DNA of 64,000 bases from Chloroflexota bacterium (GTDB lineage Bacteria > Chloroflexota > Anaerolineae > SpSt-313): assembly GCA_029553955.1 (NCBI GenBank), contig JAKPJZ010000121.1, positions 1-64,000 of the forward strand, given 5' to 3'. The notes beneath the pieces were generated by a model. It ran no database searches and was not told the origin of the DNA. It saw only the letters and a program-made list of their open reading frames with translations. Below are positions 42,120-52,938 of this stretch, in pieces. A program made the translations under genes and the position numbers. The stretch's first letter is position 1. Every line of letters starts with the position of its first letter.

Positions 42120-42148
42120 ATGTTACCACAAATGTACAGCCGCGTCAA
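42120..42148 (-). promoter_or_regulatory. Promoter of the infC-rpmI-rplT operon
   Basis: On the minus strand TTGACG, a 17-bp spacer, TAACAT. The start point would be near 42113, giving a leader of about 80 bases before the ATC start. Confidence 0.6.
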
Positions 42149-42155
42149 GCGCGCA

Positions 42156-42249
42156 ACTGTCATTGCGAGGAGGCCGCAGCCGACGAAGCAATCTCCAATG
42201 CACGGCGTGGGGATTGCTTCGTCGGCTGCGGCCTCCTCGCAATGACAGT
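42156..42249. repeat. CATTGCGAG inverted repeat, 94 bp
   Basis: Arms start ACTGTCATTGCGAGGAGGCC and continue GCAGCCGACGAAGCAATCTCC, with a complementary right arm. It lies between divergent infC and the FemAB gene; each promoter abuts one end. Confidence 0.9.
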
Positions 42250-42264
42250 CGGAACACTCCACAT

Positions 42265-42293
42265 TTGGTCGCCCGCCTGCCGCCGTGTATAAT
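42265..42293 (+). promoter_or_regulatory. Promoter of the FemAB gene
   Basis: TTGGTC, a 17-bp spacer, TATAAT at 42288-42293. The start point is near 42300, giving a leader of about 22 bases. Confidence 0.7.
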
Positions 42294-42321
42294 CTGTCCA
42301 ATCACACTCGAGGTGTATGGT

Positions 42322-43392
42322 ATGCGCGTGCACTGGCCCGGCGACCCCGATTTCCCGTCGCCCGCCGCCTGGGACGAGTTCGCGAGCGCCCACCCCCATG
42401 GCCACTTGTTGCAGAGCTGGGCCTGGGGCGACCTGAAGGCGCGCTTCGGTTGGCAGCCACTGCGGCTGGCGGTGAGCGACGGCAGCGGCCTCGTCGCCGG
42501 GGCGCAGGTGCTGCTGCGCCGGCTGCCCTATCGCAGCCTGGCCTACGTGCCGCGCGGACCCGTCATCGACCCCGGCGACAACGAGGCGGCTGCGGCGCTG
42601 CTGCCGGCGATGCTCGAGGTTGCCCGCCGTCGCGGCGCCATCGCCCTCAAGGTCGAGCCTCCCTGGCTCGACGCCCCCACGGCCGAGGCCTGGTGGGCCG
42701 GCCAGGGCTTTGCGCGCACGCGGCAGACCGTGCAGCCGCGGCGCACCATCATCGTAGACCTGCGGCCGAGCGAAGAGGCGCTCCTGGCGCAGATGAAGCC
42801 CAAGTGGCGCTACAACGTGCGCTTGGCGTCGCGCAAGGGCGTGACGGTGCGCCAGGGCACGGCCGCTGACCTGGCCGTGTTCCACACGCTCATGGTCGAG
42901 ACCGGCGCGCGTGATAGCTTTGGCGTGCACACGCCGGCCTACTATGAGGCCGCATTGCGCTTTGCCAGCCCAGCCGGCAGTGCGGCCCTCTTTCTCGCCG
43001 AGCACGAGGGCCAGGTGCTGGCCGGCCTGATGGCCTTTGCCTTTGGCACGCAGGCCACCTACATGTATGGTGCCTCGAGCAACCACGAGCGCCAGCGCAT
43101 GCCTAACCACCTGCTGCAATGGGAGGCCATGCGCTGGGCCAAAGCGCGCGGCTGCACCAGCTATGACCTCTGGGGCATCGCCGACCTGGAGCCCGACTCG
43201 CCCAGCGCGGCGCTCGGCGGCGTCGAGCGCTTCAAAGCCGGGTTTGGCGGCAGCACCGTGCGCTACGCCGGGGCTTTCGATTACGTCTACTCGCCCTTGG
43301 TCTACCGCGCCTTTAGCTGGCTGTGGGGCCGCCGGCGGGCTGCAGCCCAGCGGGCCCAGCCCGCGCCGGCCGAAGAGGCGGCGGATTCCTGA
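42322..43392 (+). CDS. FemAB/FemX-like aminoacyltransferase
   Basis: A 356-aa protein of two GNAT-like domains, related to lipid II:glycine glycyltransferases that add amino acids to peptidoglycan stem peptides from aminoacyl-tRNA. LLQSWAWGDLKARFGWQPLRL opens the first domain. MKPKWRYNVRLASRKGVTVR and YDLWGIADLEPDSP with GFGGSTVRYAGAFDYVYSP are the family hallmarks. The ATG at 42322 follows GAGGTG; the promoter is strong. Cross-bridge chemistry in this organism is unknown. Confidence 0.88.
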   Translation: MRVHWPGDPDFPSPAAWDEFASAHPHGHLLQSWAWGDLKARFGWQPLRLAVSDGSGLVAGAQVLLRRLPYRSLAYVPRGPVIDPGDNEAAAALLPAMLEVARRRGAIALKVEPPWLDAPTAEAWWAGQGFARTRQTVQPRRTIIVDLRPSEEALLAQMKPKWRYNVRLASRKGVTVRQGTAADLAVFHTLMVETGARDSFGVHTPAYYEAALRFASPAGSAALFLAEHEGQVLAGLMAFAFGTQATYMYGASSNHERQRMPNHLLQWEAMRWAKARGCTSYDLWGIADLEPDSPSAALGGVERFKAGFGGSTVRYAGAFDYVYSPLVYRAFSWLWGRRRAAAQRAQPAPAEEAADS

Positions 43393-43414
43393 CACCGCCA
43401 CAATGACAATCGCC

Positions 43415-43753
43415 GGGGAGACACCTGACACACCGATTTCCCTGGCGGGTGGTCGGCTTCGGCTTTCTGGCAGAAACTCGGTCCAGCTCGCGCCGCGGCT
43501 GGCGGACGGTTTCTCCTGCCGCAGGGTGGGCCCCCCCCTACCGTTCCCCCGTCGCGGGGGAATTGGGCTGTCTTCCGCGGTACTAGATCGCTCGCTTGCC
43601 GTTTCTTGGCCACACAGGATGCGGTCGAGCGCCCCCATTCCCCTGCGACGGGGGAACGGTAGGGGGGCCCACCCGTAGGTATGAGCAGGCGTCTGGCTGG
43701 GTTATTGCCGATCGCCTGCCCGCCAGGGAGATCGCTGTGTCAGGTGTCTCCCC
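43415..43753. mobile_element. MITE-like element, copy 2 (339 bp)
   Basis: Terminal inverted repeats GGGGAGACACCTGACACACC and GTGTCAGGTGTCTCCCC. Internal inverted blocks around CCTACCGTTCCCCCGTCGCG lie at about 43535-43670, and the central CACTAGATCGCTCGCT-type segment is shared with copy 1. The left end of this copy matches the right end of copy 1, so the two lie in opposite orientation. It carries no gene and starts 22 bp after the FemAB stop. Confidence 0.85.
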
Positions 43754-43791
43754 GGCATGGGATGTACCCCTGGACTGCGGTGAGGGACCCC

Positions 43792-45039
43792 CTACGCTCG
43801 CACGCGCAGCAGCTCTTGGTACAGCGCGGCGTGCGCCTCAGCCACCCTGCGCCAACTGTACCCCTGGGCTACCTCGTGCGCCCGTGCGCCCAGGCGCTGG
43901 CGCAGGCCGGGCTCGTTAAGCACCCGCCACAGGCGTTCGGCCAACGCCGCCGGGTCGTTGTCGGGCACCAGCAGCCCGGTCTGCCCATCCTCCACCACGT
44001 AGGGCAGCCCGCCTACGTGCGAGGCGACCACCGGCGTGCCGCAGGCCATGGCCTCCAGTGCCACCAGGCCAAAGGACTCATAGTGCGAGGGCATCACGCA
44101 GACGTCGGCCGCTGAATAGTAGTAGGGCAGCGTATCCTGCGCACGCGAGCCCAAGAACGCCACCATCTCCTTCAGGCCATAGCGCTCCTTCACCTCATCG
44201 AGGCAGAAGGCCTCCTCGCGCGCCGCCTCGGCGCTCTCCGCATCGCCGCCGATGACCGCCAGGCACAGCCCGGGCCCGCCCTGCGGGGCGAGCTGGCGGA
44301 TCAGGCTGCAGAGCGCTTCGAGCAGCACATTCAGCCCCTTCACCGGGTCGAGCCGCCCCACAAAGAGCAGCAGGCGCTCGCTGCGGTCGGTCAGCCCCAC
44401 GTAGCGGCGCGCTTCATCCTGCGGAATCGGCCGGAAGAGCTCCAGGTCCACGCCGGGCGGCAGCACCGTGATCCTGACGGGGTCGGCGCCATAGTGCGCA
44501 ACCATCTGGCTGCGGTCGGCCGGCGTCGCCGCGACGATGCGATCCACGCGGCCCATGATCTCGGCCTCGATCGTGCTGCGCTCGCGCGCCTCGCTGCCCG
44601 GCCCGCCCGATGGCGCGCTCTCCTTCAGGCGCCCAAGGGTGTGGAACATCTGCATCACCGGCACGTGCCAGCCTTCGGCCAGCTGCAGGCCCACCCAGCC
44701 CGAGAGCCAGTAGTGGCTGTGCACCAGGTCGTAGCCCACCCCCTGCGCCGCGGCAAAGCCGCGCACGCCGGCCACGAACTCGGGCAGATGCTGGAAGAGC
44801 AGCCGCCGGTCGAGCGGCGCCTCGGGCCCCGCGGGCACATGCACCACGCGCACATCGGGCCACGGCGCGTGCACGTAGGGAACGGCAGCATCCTGCGAGC
44901 GGGTAAAGACATCCACAGCAATGCCCCGCCGGCCCAGCTCGCGGCTCAGCTCGCGGACGTAGACGTTCATGCCGCCCGTTTCCTTGCCACCCAGCACAGC
45001 AAGCGGGCAGGTGTGGACGCTCAGCATGGCGATGCGCAT
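43792..45039 (-). CDS. GT4-family glycosyltransferase (MshA / sucrose-phosphate-synthase-like)
   Basis: A 415-aa retaining glycosyltransferase. The N-terminus, MLSVHTCPLAVLGGKETGG, then MNVYVRELSREL resembles MshA and bacterial sucrose synthases. LLLFVGRLDPVKGLNVLL and ESFGLVALEAMACGTPVVAS give the nucleotide-sugar site with the EX7E motif. Acceptor and product are unknown. The start at 45039 is the only sensible one; the upstream SD is weak. Its upstream spacer is a CATTGCGAG repeat. Confidence 0.88.
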   Translation of the reverse strand: MRIAMLSVHTCPLAVLGGKETGGMNVYVRELSRELGRRGIAVDVFTRSQDAAVPYVHAPWPDVRVVHVPAGPEAPLDRRLLFQHLPEFVAGVRGFAAAQGVGYDLVHSHYWLSGWVGLQLAEGWHVPVMQMFHTLGRLKESAPSGGPGSEARERSTIEAEIMGRVDRIVAATPADRSQMVAHYGADPVRITVLPPGVDLELFRPIPQDEARRYVGLTDRSERLLLFVGRLDPVKGLNVLLEALCSLIRQLAPQGGPGLCLAVIGGDAESAEAAREEAFCLDEVKERYGLKEMVAFLGSRAQDTLPYYYSAADVCVMPSHYESFGLVALEAMACGTPVVASHVGGLPYVVEDGQTGLLVPDNDPAALAERLWRVLNEPGLRQRLGARAHEVAQGYSWRRVAEAHAALYQELLRVRA

Positions 45040-45093
45040 GGGAGACACCAACCTGGGTAATGCGTGATGTGTGTCGTACGCACGTGCCGCGCA

Positions 45094-45201
45094 ACTGCTC
45101 AGCCTGTCATTGCGAGCCGCAGCGAAGCAATCTCCAACGTGGCCGTGACGCACATGGCTGGGGATTGCTTCGCTGTGGCTCGCAATGACAGGCTGAGCAG
45201 T
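45094..45201. repeat. CATTGCGAG inverted repeat, 108 bp
   Basis: Arms start ACTGCTCAGCCTGTCATTGC, continuing GAGCCGCAGCGAAGCAATCTCC. They are almost identical to the element at 50595, with a loop of about 30 bases that differs. Confidence 0.9.
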
Positions 45202-45217
45202 CACCGCGCCGCGCCGG

Positions 45218-47637
<2,420 letters not shown>

Positions 47638-47728
47638 CCACTCTCCCTCTCATCCAACACACTCCAGCCACAGCGATTATAGGTGCAGCGCCCAGCCAAG
47701 TCAAAGCCCTCGGCCGGTGGCGCGGGGC

Positions 47729-47818
47729 GTGATGCGTAAAACGTGAAACGTAATGCGTGATGGTGGCTCGCGGCCAGAGAGGGCCCTGCGCCTCACGCAT
47801 CACGCAGTACGCATTACT
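47729..47818. repeat. ACGCAT-family inverted repeat
   Basis: GTGATGCGTAAAACGTGAAA and GTAATGCGTGATGG face CTCACGCATCACGCAG and TACGCATTACTGC. Related elements lie at 52053-52141 and 60932-61074. It includes the stop codon of the ferredoxin/ASKHA gene. Confidence 0.8.
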
Positions 47819-49664
47819 GCATCATCATCGCTTGCATAAAGACCCGCGTAAAGTCCTGGCGCAGCGAGAGCTCCAGATACTCCACGTGGTCCACAACGTA
47901 GGCCGCATCCTGCCACGTGCGGCGGCTCAGGAGCGCCAACTGGGCACCCACGCCGGCGGCGTTGCCCACCGGCGTCAAGGCGGCGCGCGGCAGGTGCGGC
48001 ATGAGGCCGATGGCGAGGGCGCTCTCGGGGCGGATATAGTTGCCAAAGGCGCCGGCCAGGCAGACCTCGGCCACCTGCTCGGGCGCCACGGCAAGTTCCT
48101 GCATCATGATCTCGATGCCAGCGCGGATGGCGCCCTTGGCCAGCTGCACCTGGCGGATATCGCGCTGCGTCAGCAGGATAGGTCCGCCGATAGCCGTCTC
48201 CTCGGCTGGGGCCAGCACGAAAGCGCCACCCTGCCCGTGAGGCACAAGCCGCGCGGCGAGCTCGGCGCCCGCCAGCGCAGCCACCTGGTCGGACGTGCGC
48301 AGCCGGCCGGTGCTATCGATGACCTCCAGGCGGCGCAGGACGGCGATCGCATCGACCACCCCCGAGCCGCAGATGCCCCTGAGCTTGCCCTGACCGATGG
48401 CGTGCAACACCAGGTGGCCATCCTGCAGCTCGATGTGATCGATGGCGCCGTCGGCCGCGCGCATGCCGTGGCTGAGTTGCGCACCCTCAAAGGCTGGGCC
48501 GGCCGCCGTCGAGCAGGCCAGCATGCGCGCCCGCGAGCCCAGCGCCATCTCGCCATTGGTGCCGATGTCGATAGCCAGGCGCACCTCGTCGCTCTCCAGC
48601 AGGCGCGTGGCCAGGAGCACACCCACCGTATCGGCGCCCACAAAGCCGGCGATGTTGGGCAGCACAAAGAGCTGCGCCTCTGGATGGGCGTGCAGGCCGG
48701 CGTCTCGGGCGTCGAGCTGCAGCGGATCGGCCATCACCGGCACGTAGGGCGAATGCCCCAGGCCCGCGGGGCTCAGGCCCAGGAAGAGGTGGTGCATGGC
48801 CGTGTTGCCCACCACGGCCAGGGCGTAGACCTGCTCGCGCGCCACACCCGCCGCCTCAGCCGCCTGGCCCAACAGGCTGTCGATGGCCTCCACGACCGCC
48901 GCGCGCAGCGCTTCCAGGCCCCCAGGGTCATGCGAAGCCAGGTCGATGCGCGAGATCACATCGTCGCCAAAGCGTGTCTGGGGGTTCAGCGTCGAAGCGA
49001 CGGCCAGCCGCCGCCCGGTCGCCAGGTCGAGCAGGTAGCCCACCACCGTCGTCGTGCCAATGTCGCAAGCCAAGCCGTAGCAGGCCCCACAGGTATCGCC
49101 CGGCTCCACGGCAAGCAGCCGCTCGCCGGCGCGCACCATAGTCACCAGGCCCCCGGCCGCGCGCAACGCCCCAGGCAGGGCGCGCAACGCCTCAAGCGAA
49201 GGCGAGAGCCGGGCCGCGCCCGTGTAGGTCCGCTGCAGTGCAGTCAGGTCGGCGAAGGGCTCTGTCAGGGTCGCCGGCGGCACGCGCAGCGTCTCCTTCT
49301 GCACCGGTGGGTCGAGCGCTACCGGCTCCAACAGCCCTTCCACCAGGATCGACACCCCGCTCGCCGCCGCAGCCCAGGGGACCTCGACCGTGCAATCCTC
49401 CACCACAGCCGCCTGGCAGGCGAGCCGGTAGCCGCCATCCAGCTCCTCAGCCGAGAGGTGCCGCCGCTCGGCCTCAGACGGCGGCGCCAGGCGCCCTGTA
49501 AGCAGCCGCACCTTGCACTTGCCGCAGGTGCCCCTGCCGCCGCAGACCTGCTCGACAGCGATGCCCACCTGAGCCGCCGCCGCGGTCACCGTTGCCCCAA
49601 CGCGCACCACAGCCGCACGCCCTGCCGGCCTGAAGAAAACCCGTACTCCGCCTTCCGTGGTCAA
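47814..49664 (-). CDS. Ferredoxin-ASKHA protein, corrinoid activator (RACo) family
   Basis: A 616-aa protein. The N-terminal [2Fe-2S] domain has CGGRGTCGKCKVRL and a fourth Cys in YRLACQA. The rest is the ASKHA ATPase: ACDIGTTTVVGYLLDL, VGNTAMHHLFLGL, AIDIGTNGEMALG, GICGSGVVDAI and CLAGAFGNYI. RACo reduces corrinoid proteins using ATP. No corrinoid protein or methyltransferase partner is visible here, so the client is unknown. TTG at 49664 starts the family-typical VRVFFRPAGR. A TTG at 49757 overlaps the upstream gene (TTGA) and would add 31 unusual residues. Confidence 0.87.
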   Translation of the reverse strand: MTTEGGVRVFFRPAGRAAVVRVGATVTAAAAQVGIAVEQVCGGRGTCGKCKVRLLTGRLAPPSEAERRHLSAEELDGGYRLACQAAVVEDCTVEVPWAAAASGVSILVEGLLEPVALDPPVQKETLRVPPATLTEPFADLTALQRTYTGAARLSPSLEALRALPGALRAAGGLVTMVRAGERLLAVEPGDTCGACYGLACDIGTTTVVGYLLDLATGRRLAVASTLNPQTRFGDDVISRIDLASHDPGGLEALRAAVVEAIDSLLGQAAEAAGVAREQVYALAVVGNTAMHHLFLGLSPAGLGHSPYVPVMADPLQLDARDAGLHAHPEAQLFVLPNIAGFVGADTVGVLLATRLLESDEVRLAIDIGTNGEMALGSRARMLACSTAAGPAFEGAQLSHGMRAADGAIDHIELQDGHLVLHAIGQGKLRGICGSGVVDAIAVLRRLEVIDSTGRLRTSDQVAALAGAELAARLVPHGQGGAFVLAPAEETAIGGPILLTQRDIRQVQLAKGAIRAGIEIMMQELAVAPEQVAEVCLAGAFGNYIRPESALAIGLMPHLPRAALTPVGNAAGVGAQLALLSRRTWQDAAYVVDHVEYLELSLRQDFTRVFMQAMMMQ

Positions 49665-49753
49665 ACCTCTGTGTCCCTTCTCAGAGCCGGCGTGAGCCTG
49701 GCGAGAATTCCGAACCCTCGCAAGGTTCACCCCGGCAGCAGGCCCAACGCCTG

Positions 49754-50485
49754 TCAACGGGCCTTTTCGAACACCAGCAGGTGCGATAGCCCGAGGTGCC
49801 GCAGCGGGGTATGCTCGAGCATGTAGGTCAGGCCACGGAAGAGCCCCGCCAGCGCGCCATGACGCGCGGCGATCTTGTCGTAGCCGGGGTAGATCTGCGT
49901 GTGCACCACGATGCGCCCGGGCAGGCCGTCGAACAGCCGGCGCAGCTCGCGCGCCCGGTAGGCGCGCACGTGGGGGCAGAACCGGGCGCGCAGCCTGTTG
50001 GGCATATAGTTCACCAGCGGGATATTGCCAAAGTGATAGCGGCCGCCCCAGAAAGCGCCGTGCGTCTCAAAGGGGTACCAACGGTTGGGCACAAACACGA
50101 CCAGCCGCCCGCCTCCCTTGAGCACACGGTAGGCCTCGTGCACCGCCTGCCGGTCGTCGTCCACGTGCTCCAGCACCTCGTGTGATAGGACGGTGTCGAA
50201 GGTGCCGTCGGCAAAGGGCAGCGCTTCGGCCGGCGCCCGCTGGATGTTGGGGAGAGTCTGCGAGGCCTCGGCGACCTTTTCTTCGTCGACATCCACGCCC
50301 CACACGTCGTCGCTCAGCGTGCGGAACTGGCGCACGTAGAGGCCCAGCCCGCAGCCCACGTCGAGGATGCGCGCCCCCTCGAGCCGCGCAGCCTGGCGGA
50401 TCAGCTCAAAGCGCCGGTTCTGGCCAAAGCGCCACACGTAGCTGGGGTGGCCCAGCTCGATTGTCTTGTCGGTCTCTCCTGTCAT
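49754..50485 (-). CDS. SAM-dependent methyltransferase, class I (type 11)
   Basis: A 243-aa protein. Motif I is ARILDVGCGLGLYVRQF, followed by VWGVDVDEEKVAEA, ALPFADGTFDTVLSHEVLEHV and LKGGGRLVVFVPN. Substrate unknown; lipid or quinone-like acceptors are common for this type. The ATG at 50485 has GAGGT nine bases upstream. It may be coupled to the ferredoxin/ASKHA gene that follows on the same strand. Confidence 0.88.
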   Translation of the reverse strand: MTGETDKTIELGHPSYVWRFGQNRRFELIRQAARLEGARILDVGCGLGLYVRQFRTLSDDVWGVDVDEEKVAEASQTLPNIQRAPAEALPFADGTFDTVLSHEVLEHVDDDRQAVHEAYRVLKGGGRLVVFVPNRWYPFETHGAFWGGRYHFGNIPLVNYMPNRLRARFCPHVRAYRARELRRLFDGLPGRIVVHTQIYPGYDKIAARHGALAGLFRGLTYMLEHTPLRHLGLSHLLVFEKAR

Positions 50486-50594
50486 CGGCGAATACCTCGG
50501 CCAGATAGTACACACTCCGCCACAAAACGCCAAATCCGAGTGCCCTCTATTTGCCCCTAGTGAGGGGGAGTGCCGGAGGCGTCGCTTGCGCGCA

Positions 50595-50702
50595 ACTGCT
50601 CAGCCTGTCATTGCGAGCCGCAGCGAAGCAATCTCCAGCCACGCGCGTCACGGCCACGTTGGGGATTGCTTCGCTGCGGCTCGCAATGACAGGCTGAGCA
50701 GT
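50595..50702. repeat. CATTGCGAG inverted repeat, 108 bp
   Basis: Arms start ACTGCTCAGCCTGTCATTGC, with a GAAGCAATCTCC inner part and a complementary right arm. Nearly the same as the copy at 45094. It lies between the divergent methyltransferase and trxB; the trxB promoter starts 12 bp past its right end. Confidence 0.9.
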
Positions 50703-50713
50703 GACGCTTGCGC

Positions 50714-50742
50714 TTGCCAAGCACCTCCAATACGCGTAGAAT
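50714..50742 (+). promoter_or_regulatory. Promoter of trxB
   Basis: TTGCCA, a 17-bp spacer, TAGAAT. The start point is near 50749, giving a leader of about 29 bases. Confidence 0.7.
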
Positions 50743-50777
50743 ACTCCCATCGTGGGCACACACTCGGAGGGATTCCT

Positions 50778-51761
50778 GTGGAGAAACTGGTCATCATCGG
50801 GAGCGGGCCGTCGGCCTACACGGCTGCGATCTATGCCGGGCGCGCTTTGCTGTCGCCATTGCTGATCGCCGGCAACCTGCTCGGCGGGCAGGTCACCATG
50901 ACCGCCGACATTGAGAACTATCCCGGCTTTCCTCAGGGCATCGGCGGCACACAGTTGATGCAGCTCATGCTCGAGCAGGCCGAGCGTTTCGGTGCCCGCG
51001 TGCAGATGGATGAGGTCGACAGTGTCGATTTCCGGCGCCATCCTTTCATCCTCAACGCCTCGAGCGGCCCCATCGAAACTCAGGCCGTTATCATTGCCAC
51101 CGGAACGACGCCCCGCCGCCTCGGCGTGCCGGGCGAGCAAGAGTTCGTCGGCCGCGGCGTATCGTTCTGTGCCACCTGCGATGGCTTTTTCTATCGCGAC
51201 AAGACGGTGATGGTGGTGGGCGGCGGCAACGCGGCCGTCGTGGAGGCCGACTATCTCACGCGCTTTGCCGGCGAGGTGTACCTGGTGCACCGGCGCGAGC
51301 AACTGCGGGCCGAGCCGATCATGCAGCAGCGGGTGCTGGCCAACCCCAAGGTCAAGCCCATCTGGAACAGCGTGGTGACCGAGGTCGTCGGCCAGGATGC
51401 GGTGACCGGAGCCCGGCTGCGCAACGTGCGCACCGACGAGGAGACGGTCCAGCCGGTCGCCGGCATCTTTGTCTACATCGGCACCGATGCCAACACCGGC
51501 TTCCTGCAGGGCCAGGTCAAGCTCGACCGCGGGGGCTATATCACGGCCGACCGCCACGGTCGCACCAGCGTGCCAGGCGTCTTTGCTGCCGGCGACGTGC
51601 AGGACCCCTTGATGCACCAGGTCGCCACCGCCGTCGGGTCGGGCGCCGCGGCAGGGATGGAAGTGGAGCGCTTCCTGGCCGAGCTCAGCGTGCGCTCCTA
51701 CGAGGAGATCGCCCGTGAGAGCCGCCCGGGGCCGGTCGAGCCCGGCGCCCCGGTGGGCTGA
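50778..51761 (+). CDS. trxB: Thioredoxin reductase
   Basis: A 327-aa flavoprotein that passes electrons from NAD(P)H to thioredoxin. FAD site VIIGSGPSAYTAAIYAGRA, redox pair CATC in VSFCATCDGFFY, NAD(P) site VMVVGGGNAAVVEADYL, and GVFAAGDVQDP near the end. Start GTG 50778, seven bases after GGAGG. The DUF1858 gene follows in the same direction after a 77-bp palindromic spacer. Note HRREQLRAEP, the usual NADPH-binding arginines. Confidence 0.95.
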   Translation: MEKLVIIGSGPSAYTAAIYAGRALLSPLLIAGNLLGGQVTMTADIENYPGFPQGIGGTQLMQLMLEQAERFGARVQMDEVDSVDFRRHPFILNASSGPIETQAVIIATGTTPRRLGVPGEQEFVGRGVSFCATCDGFFYRDKTVMVVGGGNAAVVEADYLTRFAGEVYLVHRREQLRAEPIMQQRVLANPKVKPIWNSVVTEVVGQDAVTGARLRNVRTDEETVQPVAGIFVYIGTDANTGFLQGQVKLDRGGYITADRHGRTSVPGVFAAGDVQDPLMHQVATAVGSGAAAGMEVERFLAELSVRSYEEIARESRPGPVEPGAPVG

Positions 51762-51816
51762 GTGGCGGATGGCGCACGGCATATGCCATACGCCATACGC
51801 CATACGCTATCCGCCA
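51762..51816. repeat. Palindrome with repeated GCCATAC units
   Basis: GTGGCGGATGGCG faces CGCTATCCGCCAC, and the interior has ATACGCC repeated three times. It lies between trxB and the DUF1858 gene. Confidence 0.75.
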
Positions 51817-51838
51817 CAACCCTGAGGAGAGACAGCCA

Positions 51839-52057
51839 ATGGCAGACCAGATTACCCGTGAGATGACCATTGCTCAAGTCGTGCACGACTACGGGGACAA
51901 GGTCATCCCCGTCTTCCTGGCCCATGGCCTGATGTGCTTCGGCTGCGCCGTCGCCCGCTTTGAGAATATCGAACAGGGTGCCATCGCCCACGGCATCGAT
52001 GTCGAGGCCCTGGTGAAGGACCTCAATGCTGCGGTGAGCGAGCAGCCGGCGGAGTGA
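51839..52057 (+). CDS. DUF1858 domain protein
   Basis: A 72-aa protein. TIAQVVHDYGDKVIPVFLAHGLMCFGCAVA is the DUF1858 pattern, with the CxxC pair CFGC. In other bacteria the domain is found with hybrid-cluster proteins and disulfide reductases, so a thiol or metal redox role is likely. GAGGAGAG precedes the ATG. The position after trxB fits, though no proof of a shared pathway exists. Confidence 0.9.
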   Translation: MADQITREMTIAQVVHDYGDKVIPVFLAHGLMCFGCAVARFENIEQGAIAHGIDVEALVKDLNAAVSEQPAE

Positions 52058-52141
52058 TGCGTAATACGTACTGCGTGATGCGTAATGCGTGATGCGCAAG
52101 ACGTAGGAGCATCACGCATCACGCAGTACGCAGTACGCCTC
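52053..52141. repeat. ACGCAT-family inverted repeat
   Basis: GTGATGCGTAATACGTACTG and CGTGATGCGTAATGCGTGAT face CATCACGCATCACGCAGTAC. It starts at the DUF1858 stop codon. Confidence 0.8.
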
Positions 52142-52167
52142 ACCCCTCACACAGTGGAGAACGCCCC

Positions 52168-52938
52168 ATGCCCCACGCCGACACGACTTACGGACGTCTC
52201 TCGTTCGTGCGCCGGGCAGGCTCCGCCGAGGTCTCGCCGGTGCTCTTCGTGCACGGCGCCGGCGGCAATGCCCTCCTATGGGGCAGCGTGATGAACCGCC
52301 TGCCCGGCACGCCGGCGCTCGCTGTGGACCTGCCGGGGCACGGCCGCTCACCCGGGCCGGGCCTCACGAGCATCGCCACAGCCGCCGATGCCGTGCTCGC
52401 CCTGGCCGGCGCGCTCGGCGTGCACGAGTTCATCGCCGCCGGGCACTCGATGGGCGGCGGCGTGGCCATCGAGCTGGCGCTGCGCGCGCCCGAGCGCGTC
52501 CGCGGCCTGATCCTGCTTGCGGTCACCGCCCGCCTCCTTGTGGCGCCGGCCCTGCTCGAACAACTCGTCGCCGATCCGCCGGCCGCCCGCCGCTGGATCG
52601 TCGAGGCCGGCTATGGCCCTGCGACGACGGCGCGCACGCGAGCGCTCGGCGAGGCGCAGCTTGCCGGGGTGGCTCCCGAGGTGCTGCATGGCGATTTCGT
52701 GGCCTGCAGCGTCTACGATGCCCGTGAGCGCCTGGGCGAGGTACACAGCCCGGCCCTGGTGCTCTGCGGCGCCGACGACCGGCTCACCCCGCCCAAGTAC
52801 GTGCGCGCCCTGGCCGAGGGCCTGCCCAACGCCCACTTGGAGATCATCGCCGGCGCCGGCCACATGCTGCCCATGGAGGCGCCCGGAGCGGTAGCCGCAG
52901 CCATCAGCGCCTTCCTCAGTAGTTCGTCTCGCGGCTGA
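52168..52938 (+). CDS. Alpha/beta-hydrolase
   Basis: A 256-aa hydrolase. The oxyanion segment is FVHGAGGNALLW, the nucleophile elbow GHSMGGG, the acid LVLCGADDRLTPP, and the histidine IIAGAGHMLPMEAP, so the catalytic triad is complete. Substrate unknown (esters or C-C bonds are usual for this group). GGAG lies about nine bases before the ATG. The 3' end overlaps the convergent transporter fusion by 23 bp. Confidence 0.9.
   Translation: MPHADTTYGRLSFVRRAGSAEVSPVLFVHGAGGNALLWGSVMNRLPGTPALAVDLPGHGRSPGPGLTSIATAADAVLALAGALGVHEFIAAGHSMGGGVAIELALRAPERVRGLILLAVTARLLVAPALLEQLVADPPAARRWIVEAGYGPATTARTRALGEAQLAGVAPEVLHGDFVACSVYDARERLGEVHSPALVLCGADDRLTPPKYVRALAEGLPNAHLEIIAGAGHMLPMEAPGAVAAAISAFLSSSSRG

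Noticed and set aside
18067-45039. Mycothiol biosynthesis, from an MshB-like deacetylase and an MshA-like glycosyltransferase in one window
   Set aside because: The genes are about 25 kb apart, both families are broad, and neither MshC nor MshD is present.
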